Origin: DAOTVD01 sp034437075
GTDB taxonomy: Bacteria > Chloroflexota > Anaerolineae > Aggregatilineales > J027
NCBI GenBank assembly: GCA_034437075.1
Contig: DAOTVD010000290.1
Span: forward strand, 1 to 6,560
Direction: 5' to 3'
Length of the DNA: 6,560 bases
Position 1 is the stretch's first letter, and the number at the start of each line of letters is the position of its first letter. Positions 1-5,924 of this stretch are shown here, one piece after another. Position numbers and translations under genes: made by a program. The notes under the pieces are model-generated. The model was not told the DNA's origin. It searched no databases and saw nothing but the letters and a program-made list of their open reading frames with translations.

Positions 1-1059
1 GAACAGGTGGATGAATTTTTTCTGGGGAATGTCGTCAGCGCGGGCACCGGGCAAGCTCCACCCCGCCAGGTGTGGATCGGCGCCGGATTGCCGCCGACCG
101 TGGGCGGCGTGACAGTCAACAAAGTCTGCGGCAGTGGCCTAAAAACCGTCATGCTCGCCGCCAGCGCCATTAAGGCCGATGATGGCGATTTATACGTCGC
201 AGGCGGCACGGAAAGTATGTCCAACAGCCCGTTTTTGGATACCCAACGCCGCAGTGGGCATAAATATGGCAAATCCGAAATCTTGGACGCGGTGCAGCAC
301 GACGGGCTATGGTGCCATCTGGTCGATTGGTCGATGGGCGAGGCTGCCGAATTTATCGCCGATCAACTGGAAGTGGCGCGCGAAGAAATGGACGAATTCG
401 CGTATTACAGCCACATGAAAGCCGCCACCGCCACCGAGGGTGGGCATTTTAAGGCTGAAATCGTGCCGGTAGACGTACCACAACGTAAAGGCACGGTTAC
501 GGTAGAAACTGACGAAGCCATCCGCGCGGATACATCCCTAGAAGCCTTGGCGGGGTTGCGGCCTGCCTTCCTGGCGGATGGTCGCGTCACAGCCGGGAAT
601 GCGCCGGGCATGAACGATGGCGCGGCGGCGGTGGTGGTCAGCAGTCGCGCGTATGCAGAGCAACACGGGCACACCCCGCTGGCGCGCATCGTGGGCTATG
701 GCCAGGCCGCGCTCGAACCGCGTTGGATATTTTACGCCCCGGTCAAAGCCATCCCGATTGCGCTAGAAAAAGCGGGTTGGACGATAGATGATGTCGATTT
801 GTTCGAGATCAACGAAGCCTTTGCCGCGCAAGTGCTGGCCGATGTGGCGGGTTTAGCGCGAGAGGGCTATCACCTGCCTACTGAAAAGCTGAATGTTAAC
901 GGCGGCGCGATTGCGCTAGGGCACCCCGTAGGGGCCAGCGGCACGCGCGTGCTGGTGACGCTAGTGCATAGCCTGCGGCAGCGCGGCTTAAAGCGCGGCG
1001 TTGCGGCTCTGTGCCTGGGCGGCGGCGAGGCAGTCGCTATGGCGGTTGAAGTCGAATAA
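1..1059 (+). CDS. Acetyl-CoA C-acetyltransferase (thiolase), 5'-truncated by the window edge
   Basis: Condenses two acetyl-CoA to acetoacetyl-CoA, or the reverse, in the cytoplasm. The frame is open from base 1, so roughly 46 N-terminal residues lie outside; the family is about 390-395 residues long. Counting from the GTG codon at 7, the acyl-accepting nucleophile is Cys41 in VNKVCGSGLK. The NEAFAAQ motif starts at Asn269, the catalytic His is His306 in ALGHPVGASG, and the second catalytic Cys is Cys336 in CLGGG. GNAPGMNDGAAA and NEAFAAQ resemble the biosynthetic type (atoB/phaA/thlA) more than the degradative FadA type, whose usual form is NEAFASQ. All four active-site positions are present, so the enzyme should be active. 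A short insertion before NVNGGAIALGHP, about five residues relative to Zoogloea thiolase numbering, is the only oddity. Its stop overlaps the next start (TAATG). Whether it serves fatty acid degradation, polyhydroxyalkanoate or isoprenoid supply cannot be told here. Confidence 0.95.
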   Translation, partial: EQVDEFFLGNVVSAGTGQAPPRQVWIGAGLPPTVGGVTVNKVCGSGLKTVMLAASAIKADDGDLYVAGGTESMSNSPFLDTQRRSGHKYGKSEILDAVQHDGLWCHLVDWSMGEAAEFIADQLEVAREEMDEFAYYSHMKAATATEGGHFKAEIVPVDVPQRKGTVTVETDEAIRADTSLEALAGLRPAFLADGRVTAGNAPGMNDGAAAVVVSSRAYAEQHGHTPLARIVGYGQAALEPRWIFYAPVKAIPIALEKAGWTIDDVDLFEINEAFAAQVLADVAGLAREGYHLPTEKLNVNGGAIALGHPVGASGTRVLVTLVHSLRQRGLKRGVAALCLGGGEAVAMAVEVE

Positions 1060-2138
1060 TGCGCCGTTTTTTCATGCTGGGGATAAGCATCTTGTTTGGG
1101 GTGAGCCTGACGGCATATGCGCAGGCGACCCCACCCGCGCTGTTGGTCACCATTACAGACCCCCAAAGCGGGGACGTTCAGATCGCGTGGGTCGATTTAG
1201 CGGCGGGCACACATCGCCTGTTAGCGCGTTTTTCGAGCGGGAGCACCTGCGCCCCACAATATTTGCCCGAAGATGATGTGTTGCTCTATGAGCCGGAAGT
1301 CTTCGGGCAAATGCCCTACGTCTATCAGGTGAATTTGCAGACGGGCGCGGCGCTGCCCTACGAACTCGCGACGGCCAATAATTGGCATTGCCCGGCCTTT
1401 AACCCGGCCCGCACCGAGGTCGCCTGGTTGCAAGAATCCCCAGAACAAACAAGCTTGCTCCTGACCACGCCCCAGGGAACCGACCCGGCTCGGGTGGCCA
1501 CCCACGATGATCTGCTCAATCTTCAGTGGTCACCCACCGGGGATGCCCTGGCGTATACAGCCCTGAGTGATGACGATCCGCTATTTCGCGATTTGATCAT
1601 CTACACTGACGGAAACAATCAATCCATCTGGCCGCGCACGGCGGGGTTAGTGGCCGATTACGTCTGGGTGCCAGAATCGGATGATTTGATTGTGGCTTAC
1701 TGGACTCAGGATCATGCCATAGTAGGGCGCTTGGAGGCCGCTTGTTGGGCGCAAACCGAAACTTGCACGCCAACTATCCTGGCCGAATTCCCCCACCGCA
1801 CCACACCGGTTATCACCTCCGCCTTCGCGAATGATGGATCGGCCTTGTTCATCATTTTGGAAGATAGCCGCCCGGATGGGAGCCTGGTTACGAATATTTA
1901 TCAGGTTGATGTGCTAGCAGGTGGCGCGCAATCGCTCACCGCCTCGCCAGACTTGTATAAATCCGGCCTGGTGGGGGATGACCAAGCGCTATACTTCGTC
2001 GGCACACGCTTTAACGCCGAAACATTTGCCTTTGAGGATAACGCCCTCTACCGTTTGGTGCCGGGCCAAGATGTCGTAATGCCCGTGTATCAGGCCGAAG
2101 ATTTTTTTCCTTTGGACATCATCCGACTGGCGAGGTAA
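1059..2138 (+). CDS. Exported TolB-like six-repeat beta-propeller protein
   Basis: No specific function is recognised; the fold is the useful call. Residues 1-21 form a signal peptide: MRRFF, a hydrophobic stretch, then a likely cleavage after AYA (21/22). The mature part has about six repeats of the WD40/TolB type, each a turn resembling 'xWSPDGxxLAY': around residues 62-78, 109-124, 154-167 (LQWSPTGDALAYT), 200-215, 253-267 and 302-315. That fits a six-bladed propeller acting outside the membrane, probably in protein or ligand binding. Cys64 and Cys111 sit at matching points just before the first two repeats, and Cys229/Cys236 bracket a short loop, so disulfides are plausible. The ATG shares one base with the thiolase stop and has no clear Shine-Dalgarno sequence, suggesting translational coupling. 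It is not the Gram-negative Tol-Pal TolB: there is no tol gene nearby. Confidence 0.85.
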   Translation: MRRFFMLGISILFGVSLTAYAQATPPALLVTITDPQSGDVQIAWVDLAAGTHRLLARFSSGSTCAPQYLPEDDVLLYEPEVFGQMPYVYQVNLQTGAALPYELATANNWHCPAFNPARTEVAWLQESPEQTSLLLTTPQGTDPARVATHDDLLNLQWSPTGDALAYTALSDDDPLFRDLIIYTDGNNQSIWPRTAGLVADYVWVPESDDLIVAYWTQDHAIVGRLEAACWAQTETCTPTILAEFPHRTTPVITSAFANDGSALFIILEDSRPDGSLVTNIYQVDVLAGGAQSLTASPDLYKSGLVGDDQALYFVGTRFNAETFAFEDNALYRLVPGQDVVMPVYQAEDFFPLDIIRLAR

Positions 2139-2147
2139 ATCATGATT
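2138..2147. repeat. 10-bp perfect palindrome AATCATGATT at the end of the propeller gene
   Basis: AATCATGATT is its own reverse complement. It overlaps the last base of the propeller gene's stop codon and the first bases of the candidate -35 box of the lipoprotein promoter. It could be an operator half or a chance palindrome. Confidence 0.35.
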
Positions 2148-2174
2148 GCAGTTTGCCGACCTTTAGGCTATGGT
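2146..2174 (+). promoter_or_regulatory. Candidate sigma70-type promoter for the lipoprotein-plsC-pseudokinase genes
   Basis: TTGCAG (2146-2151) and TATGGT (2169-2174) are separated by 17 bases, the optimal spacing, matching the consensus at 3/6 and 4/6 positions. A start near 2181 would give a leader of about 30 bases with the ribosome binding site at 2194-2200. The match is weak and rests mainly on spacing and on the 71-base gap, which is the largest plus-strand gap in the window. The genes could also be read through from the thiolase. Confidence 0.3.
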
Positions 2175-2183
2175 GAAACCATA
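2169..2183. repeat. Inverted repeat TATGGT-GAA-ACCATA overlapping the candidate -10 box
   Basis: Two perfect 6-base arms (2169-2174 and 2178-2183) surround a 3-base centre. The left arm coincides with the proposed -10 box, which is a common place for a repressor operator. No T-tract follows, so it is not a usable intrinsic terminator. Confidence 0.4.
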
Positions 2184-2193
2184 ACAACCGGAA

Positions 2194-2200
2194 AAGAGGA
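2194..2200 (+). promoter_or_regulatory. Ribosome binding site of the lipoprotein gene
   Basis: AAGAGGA lies 9 bases before the ATG at 2210. It fixes that start and places the signal peptide at the exact N-terminus. Confidence 0.7.
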
Positions 2201-2209
2201 CGCGCCCGA

Positions 2210-3046
2210 ATGAAAAATTTGGTCATCGTATGGCTTATGTTGAGTTTGTTGTTGGTGGCCTGTGAGGAAGACGAAAACCCGCTTCCGCCTACCACCGCGC
2301 CTAATATTCCCGAAACCTCAGCCTTTACGCCGACGGTCAATGCCCAAGCTAACACCCTGGAAACTACCCCCACGCGCGACCCGAACCGCGCGACGGGTGT
2401 CCCTGCGGAAGGCATCCTGAACCCGACGCTGCCGCCCGCCGTGGATTTGTCTCAGGATACGGCTACCCCGCGCCCGACCCGCACCCTGGCGCCGACGCTC
2501 GAATTGGGCCCTACGGCCACCTCTAACCTGAATCCCGACGTTACCCCCGTGGATTTTGTGGACGACGCGCCCGAAGACGATGAACCTGACGACGAGCCTG
2601 CCCCCGAAGAAGCACCGCCCCCCAGGTTGCTTTTGGAATACTTCGAACTGGCGGTGCGCCTGCAAAGCTATGAGCAAACGCGCGTGGAAGATGAACTGTT
2701 GCGCTCTACCCAGGTGGTTGAATTCACGGATAATGGGATCGAATTACGTTTCGATATGATCCCCGAGGGCGAATCAAACGCCACTAATCTCACCGCGCTA
2801 GTCGCGGTGGAACTATCCGCCGAAGACGGGCGCCTGAGTATGCAGATTGATGAGATATACGAGACCAACGATCCATCGCGCGCCTATGTAGGCGTTCTGA
2901 CACAGGAAATGGAAGATCGCTTGCAACGGGCCTTGGATAACCTCATCGAAGTAGAAGCCCGATCCGAAGGCGTCACCGGAGCGTTCGCAGTCGTAGACTA
3001 TAGCGAAACCGAAACCGGGATTGAGGTAGAAATCATCCGGCCCTAG
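2210..3046 (+). CDS. Lipoprotein with Thr/Pro-rich stalk and an unrecognised C-terminal domain
   Basis: A short positive N-terminus (MKN) and a hydrophobic core end in a lipobox, Leu15-Val-Ala-Cys18, so Lgt and LspA would lipidate and cut at Cys18. Residues 19 to about 114 form a low-complexity Thr/Pro/Asn stalk with repeated TPT and PT units. Residues 115-134 are a strongly acidic Asp/Glu/Pro stretch. Both should be disordered and span the wall or periplasm. The folded part is residues 139-278. It begins with a helix (LLLEYFELAVRL), continues with predicted strands (VVEFTDNGIELRFD, LTALVAVELS, RLSMQIDEIYE), then a helix (DRLQRALDNLIEV), and ends with two strands. I do not recognise this domain and assign no function. 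It has no cysteine after Cys18 and no obvious catalytic motif, so binding or sensing outside the membrane is more likely than catalysis. The stop is 4 bases before the plsC start. Confidence 0.88.
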   Translation: MKNLVIVWLMLSLLLVACEEDENPLPPTTAPNIPETSAFTPTVNAQANTLETTPTRDPNRATGVPAEGILNPTLPPAVDLSQDTATPRPTRTLAPTLELGPTATSNLNPDVTPVDFVDDAPEDDEPDDEPAPEEAPPPRLLLEYFELAVRLQSYEQTRVEDELLRSTQVVEFTDNGIELRFDMIPEGESNATNLTALVAVELSAEDGRLSMQIDEIYETNDPSRAYVGVLTQEMEDRLQRALDNLIEVEARSEGVTGAFAVVDYSETETGIEVEIIRP

Positions 3047-3050
3047 CCCT

Positions 3051-3722
3051 ATGTCCACGACGACCGAATCCATCCCCCGTATGAGTCCCCTGGCCCGGCC
3101 AGGGGCAACTGTAATCCTACGTTTGCTCAGCGATTATCGTATGACGGGCCTAGAAAACTACCCCGCGCCGCCTTTTATCGTCAGTGCCAACCACATGAGC
3201 TACGTTGATGGGCTGGTGGCGGCTTCGCTAAGTATTCGCAGTATTCCGGTGCTCACAGCTAAGAAGTATCAAGGGACGCTGATGGGCGCGTTCATCAAAA
3301 CGTTTGCGGCCCCGGTTTGGATCGAACAAGAAGCGCCCGACCGGCAAGCGTTGAAGGCCGCCTTAGCCATCTTAAAGGCGGGGCATCCGCTGGCGATTGC
3401 GCCGGAAGGCACACGCAGCAAAACCCGCCAACTGAAAGCGGGTTTGGAAGGCACCGCTTTTTTGGTGCGCCGCGCGCAAGTGCCTATCGTGCCCATGGGC
3501 ATTATCGGCACAGACCATGTCGGGCGCGCGTTGCGTCCGCGTGTCGAGGGGCGCATCGGTAAGCCCTTCGACCTGCCCCCTAACGGGGCCAAAGGGCGAG
3601 ACGCCCTGCGCGAAGATACCGACCGCCTGATGTGCGCGCTCGCAGCGCTCTTGCCCGAGCGCTATCACGGGCATTATGCCGGACATCCTTATATAGCGGA
3701 GATGGCCGACCTTGTCTTATGA
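3051..3722 (+). CDS. plsC: PlsC-type 1-acyl-sn-glycerol-3-phosphate acyltransferase
   Basis: Members of this family transfer an acyl chain to lysophosphatidate, giving phosphatidate at the inner face of the membrane. Motif I is NHMSYVD, with the catalytic His48 and Asp53 in the H-x4-D arrangement. Motif III is EGTR (119-122) in IAPEGTRSK, which binds the glycerol phosphate. Motif IV is VPIVPMGIIG. Motif II is atypical: where most members have an Arg (VDR or IDR) this one reads VWIEQ (89-93), so the acceptor may differ from lysophosphatidate. At 223 residues it is of usual size, with no clear transmembrane helix, so it is probably monotopic. No good Shine-Dalgarno precedes the ATG at 3051. In-frame ATGs at 3081 and 3141 also leave all motifs intact, so the start is uncertain; 3051 is preferred because it sits 4 bases after the lipoprotein stop. 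The 3' end overlaps the next gene. Confidence 0.92.
   Translation: MSTTTESIPRMSPLARPGATVILRLLSDYRMTGLENYPAPPFIVSANHMSYVDGLVAASLSIRSIPVLTAKKYQGTLMGAFIKTFAAPVWIEQEAPDRQALKAALAILKAGHPLAIAPEGTRSKTRQLKAGLEGTAFLVRRAQVPIVPMGIIGTDHVGRALRPRVEGRIGKPFDLPPNGAKGRDALREDTDRLMCALAALLPERYHGHYAGHPYIAEMADLVL
3421..3445. repeat. 8-bp inverted repeat inside plsC
   Basis: AAACCCGC (3421-3428) and GCGGGTTT (3438-3445) pair perfectly around a 9-base loop, directly after the codons for EGTRSK. It lies inside conserved coding sequence and is probably incidental. Confidence 0.4.
3698..3702 (+). promoter_or_regulatory. Ribosome binding site supporting the TTG start at 3712
   Basis: GGAGA lies inside the plsC coding sequence, 9 bases before TTG at 3712. 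No in-frame ATG is available near the start of the next gene, and the ATGs at 3719 and 3722 are out of frame, so this site decides in favour of TTG. Confidence 0.55.
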
Positions 3723-4590
3723 TGTCACAACAATTGGGGCCGAAAACGGGTGGCGCATCGTGCCACATGGCGCGCATGTCGTGCAAGCCTGGCCACCTGA
3801 CGCGGACAGCCCCCTGGCATTGAAATCTTACAACAACCCAGAGGCCGCCCAGCGTGAATACGCTGTTTTACGCGCCCTGCGCGACTTTGGCGTGAATCTG
3901 GGGCCGGAGGCTTTAGCCATCCAAACCGAGCAGGAAACGCCACAAGTGTTAATGTCCTGGCTGGAGGCCGCGCCACTGGCCCGACCGCCTGCGCCCGATG
4001 AGGATGCGCTCTGGCATCGCCTAATGGCCGCCTTTGGGGCGCCAGGCGAAATGAGCTTTGCTACGTATACGCGCCCCGTGCCCATGCAAGGCCACGGCAT
4101 CCAGAATCCGGCGGACATCTACCGCCAAATCGAGCGCATACTGCCCGCCGAGGTGCCCGAAAGCGCTACCCTGCGCGACCTGCTCGAACGCGCGATGGCC
4201 AATATTCCTGAACAATGGGCTGACCCGGTGCTCATTGGCTTATGTCGGCGCGCCTATGCGCTCGATAAACTACTGTGGGATGGCTATCACATTCTGGCGA
4301 TTGGCTGGGAGAATGCCGACTGGGGGGACCTCGCCGCCGAACTGGGCTTATGGTCCACCCACCCGGATTGGGAACATGTGCCGTCTACACATTGGGTTTG
4401 GGTTCGTTGGGAATTCGCGCGGCTTAGCCACGCCGACCGGGGCTTCGTTCCTCGCGCGACCATCTATGCGCGTTTGGGCTGGCTATATTGGGCGAGTAAA
4501 TTGCTGGCGGCGCAATCTACCCCCCCTAGCCAGCCCGAAACAGAACGCCTCGCGCGCTACATCCAGCGCGCGGCCAAAGCGATCGGCTAA
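3712..4590 (+). CDS. APH/choline-kinase-fold protein with lost catalytic residues (probable pseudokinase)
   Basis: The fold resembles aminoglycoside phosphotransferases. The N-lobe has the ATP-lysine position (LALKSY, Lys38), a following Glu (REY, Glu49) and a hinge (VLMSWLEA, 79-86). The C-lobe aligns from LCRRAYALDKLLWDG (177-191) to AIGWENADWGDLAAELG (196-212). In active relatives these read roughly 'HGDxxxxN' (or 'CRxDxxxxN') and 'IDWENAGWGD'. Here the catalytic Asp is Ala181, the metal-binding Asn is Lys186 and the second metal-binding Asp is Gly198. The flanking residues WEN, WGD and HPDWEHVP are intact, so a frameshift is not the cause. Phosphotransfer is therefore unlikely; ligand binding or a scaffold or regulatory role is inferred. 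The Trp-rich C-terminus (about 205-265) is notable. TTG at 3712 has a ribosome binding site and overlaps plsC by 11 bases; GTG at 3760 is the alternative start. Family placement is from motif recall. Confidence 0.8.
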   Translation: MSYDVTTIGAENGWRIVPHGAHVVQAWPPDADSPLALKSYNNPEAAQREYAVLRALRDFGVNLGPEALAIQTEQETPQVLMSWLEAAPLARPPAPDEDALWHRLMAAFGAPGEMSFATYTRPVPMQGHGIQNPADIYRQIERILPAEVPESATLRDLLERAMANIPEQWADPVLIGLCRRAYALDKLLWDGYHILAIGWENADWGDLAAELGLWSTHPDWEHVPSTHWVWVRWEFARLSHADRGFVPRATIYARLGWLYWASKLLAAQSTPPSQPETERLARYIQRAAKAIG

Positions 4591-4596
4591 TGCGCC

Positions 4597-5820
4597 TTAG
4601 TCGCCCGAACTGGGGGCCGGGGCGCCTGCCTCCTTGTAGGACGTAATCTTCACTGGCTCGGGCACATCACCATTCGCCCAGCGGATACGCGGCACAATGG
4701 CTTCTGGAATGATGCGGTCTTCGAACTGCATGACGCGCTTAATCATGCTCTCGACGAGGGTATCGCCCAGCAAGCGCGGTTTCAGGCCCAAATCCAGCAA
4801 TTTAGTATGCACCGGGTTGTAGTAGTGCTGCTCAGCTTCGACACGCGGATTTTCGTAGTGGGCGATTTTGACATCCAACCCCAGTTGATGCCCGGCTTTT
4901 TGCACCATCTGCGCCAATTCCAGAATCGAGAAGTATTCCGTAAACTGGTTGAAGACGCGCATTTTGCCGGGGGCGGCAGGGTTGAGCATCGCCAGTTCGA
5001 TGCAGGCTAGCGTATCGCGAATGTTCAAAAAGCCGCGCGTTTGCGTCCCGGCTCCAAAGAGCGTCAGCGGCGCGCCGGCCACGGCTTGCACCGCAAAGCG
5101 ATTCAACGCGGTGCCAAAACTTTCGTCATAGTCAAAGCGCGTTAGCAAGCGGTCATCTTGGTTCACTTCGTCCGTTTCGATGCCATAAACCACACCCTGA
5201 TTCAGGTCGGTGGCGCGCAAGCCCCAGATACGGCAAGCGAACATGATATTGTTGCTATCGTGAACTTTGGTTAGGTGATAGAAGGAACCGGGCTGCTTAG
5301 GAAAGGGCAATTCGTCTTTGCGCCCTTTGTGCTCGATCTCAATATACCCTTCTTCGATGTCGATATTCGGCGTACCGTATTCGCCCATGGTGCCCAGCTT
5401 AATCAGGTGCGCATCGGGCACGATATCGCGCATAGCGAACAAAACGTTCAAGTTACCAACGACGTTGTTCTGATGCACATGCACAGCATGATGCACATCA
5501 ATCATAGAATATGGCGCGCTAGGAATTTCGCCATAGTGGATAATGGCTTCGGGCGCAAAGTCTCTAACCACCCGGCTGGTGAAATCCCAATCTTGTAAGT
5601 CGCCAACGAATGACTCAATTTTATGACCGCTGACTTCTTGCCAGGCATCAATGCGCTGATGAAGTAGCTTGATGGGCGTTAGGCTGTCGGTGCCGCGTTC
5701 GAGATGCATTCGGCGGCGCATGAAATTGTCGACCACGGCAATGTCATGGCCCTTGTTGGACAGATACATCGCGGTGGCCCAACCAAGATAGCCGTCGCCG
5801 CCCAGGATCAACACACGCAT
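4597..5820 (-). CDS. sqdB: UDP-sulfoquinovose synthase (SQD1/SqdB)
   Basis: Makes UDP-sulfoquinovose from UDP-glucose and sulfite, the first committed step to the sulfolipid SQDG. It is an extended short-chain dehydrogenase. The NAD-binding Rossmann motif is GGDGYLG (7-13), with Asp31 at the end of the second strand for the NAD ribose. Family-specific stretches are SAPYSMID (101-108), GTMGEYGTPNIDIEEG (143-158) and SFYHLTKVHDSNN (179-191). DLNQGVVYG follows. The catalytic set is Thr144, Met145, Glu147, and Tyr181 with Lys185 (YxxxK), matching Thr145, Tyr182 and Lys186 of plant SQD1. The length of 407 residues is normal; the last 15 or so (EAGAPAPSSGD) are a non-conserved tail. The start has a near-perfect Shine-Dalgarno and a candidate promoter. 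It follows a histidine kinase gene on the same strand. The SQDG glycosyltransferase is not in the window. Confidence 0.95.
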   Translation of the reverse strand: MRVLILGGDGYLGWATAMYLSNKGHDIAVVDNFMRRRMHLERGTDSLTPIKLLHQRIDAWQEVSGHKIESFVGDLQDWDFTSRVVRDFAPEAIIHYGEIPSAPYSMIDVHHAVHVHQNNVVGNLNVLFAMRDIVPDAHLIKLGTMGEYGTPNIDIEEGYIEIEHKGRKDELPFPKQPGSFYHLTKVHDSNNIMFACRIWGLRATDLNQGVVYGIETDEVNQDDRLLTRFDYDESFGTALNRFAVQAVAGAPLTLFGAGTQTRGFLNIRDTLACIELAMLNPAAPGKMRVFNQFTEYFSILELAQMVQKAGHQLGLDVKIAHYENPRVEAEQHYYNPVHTKLLDLGLKPRLLGDTLVESMIKRVMQFEDRIIPEAIVPRIRWANGDVPEPVKITSYKEAGAPAPSSGD

Positions 5821-5829
5821 TTACATAAT

Positions 5830-5836
5830 CTCCTTT
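5830..5836 (-). promoter_or_regulatory. sqdB: Strong ribosome binding site of sqdB
   Basis: On the minus strand AAAGGAG ends 9 bases before the ATG. It is the best Shine-Dalgarno sequence seen in the window and suggests sqdB is translated well and independently. Confidence 0.85.
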
Positions 5837-5854
5837 GAATTGAATTTGAGCGTT

Positions 5855-5880
5855 ACCATGACATATGGCGTCACGATGGT
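5855..5880 (-). promoter_or_regulatory. Interrupted inverted repeat in the sqdB leader
   Basis: On the minus strand ACCA-TCG-TGAC pairs with GTCATGGT across a 7-base loop (GCCATAT), giving 8 pairs with a 3-base bulge on the 5' side. It lies between the candidate promoter and the ribosome binding site, so it could be a leader hairpin or an operator. It matches no riboswitch I know. Confidence 0.3.
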
Positions 5881-5895
5881 CGCAAGGTAGGCGCC

Positions 5896-5924
5896 ATTGT
5901 AGCGTATTTTAAGTACTGGGTGAA
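5896..5924 (-). promoter_or_regulatory. Candidate sigma70-type promoter of sqdB
   Basis: On the minus strand TTCACC (5919-5924) and TACAAT (5896-5901) are separated by 17 bases, matching the consensus at 4/6 and 5/6 positions. The -35 box overlaps the last codons of the kinase gene. A start near 5889 gives a leader of about 69 bases containing the inverted repeat at 5855-5880. This is the better of the two promoter candidates in the window. Confidence 0.45.

Noticed and set aside
2169..2183. Intrinsic terminator after the propeller gene
   Set aside because: The 6-bp stem is AT-containing and no T-run follows it; the position fits an operator better.
2298..2560. Tandem DNA repeat in the Thr/Pro-rich stalk of the lipoprotein
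   Set aside because: The repetition is in amino acid composition (TPT/PT); the codons vary and no regular DNA repeat unit is present.
3719..3724. Two consecutive ATG codons as the start of the APH-fold gene
   Set aside because: Both are in a different frame from the APH-fold protein; the TTG at 3712 is in frame and has a ribosome binding site.
4243..4308. Frameshift or sequencing error explaining the missing catalytic residues of the APH-fold protein
   Set aside because: Residues on both sides and between the altered positions (LLWDG, WEN, WGD) stay in frame, so at least two compensating indels would be needed.
4058..4600. Long plus-strand open frame (180 codons) overlapping the APH-fold gene
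   Set aside because: It is a frame-shifted shadow: Arg/Cys-rich with no domain signal, while the other frame shows clear APH-fold landmarks.
5275..5598. Plus-strand open frame of 107 codons antisense to sqdB
   Set aside because: It lies opposite the most conserved part of sqdB and has no ribosome binding site or domain, so it is a shadow.
5848..5866. Possible Pho box (TGTCAT-like half site) upstream of sqdB
   Set aside because: One half resembles CTGTCAT, but the second half at the required spacing does not, so phosphate control is not supported by sequence.
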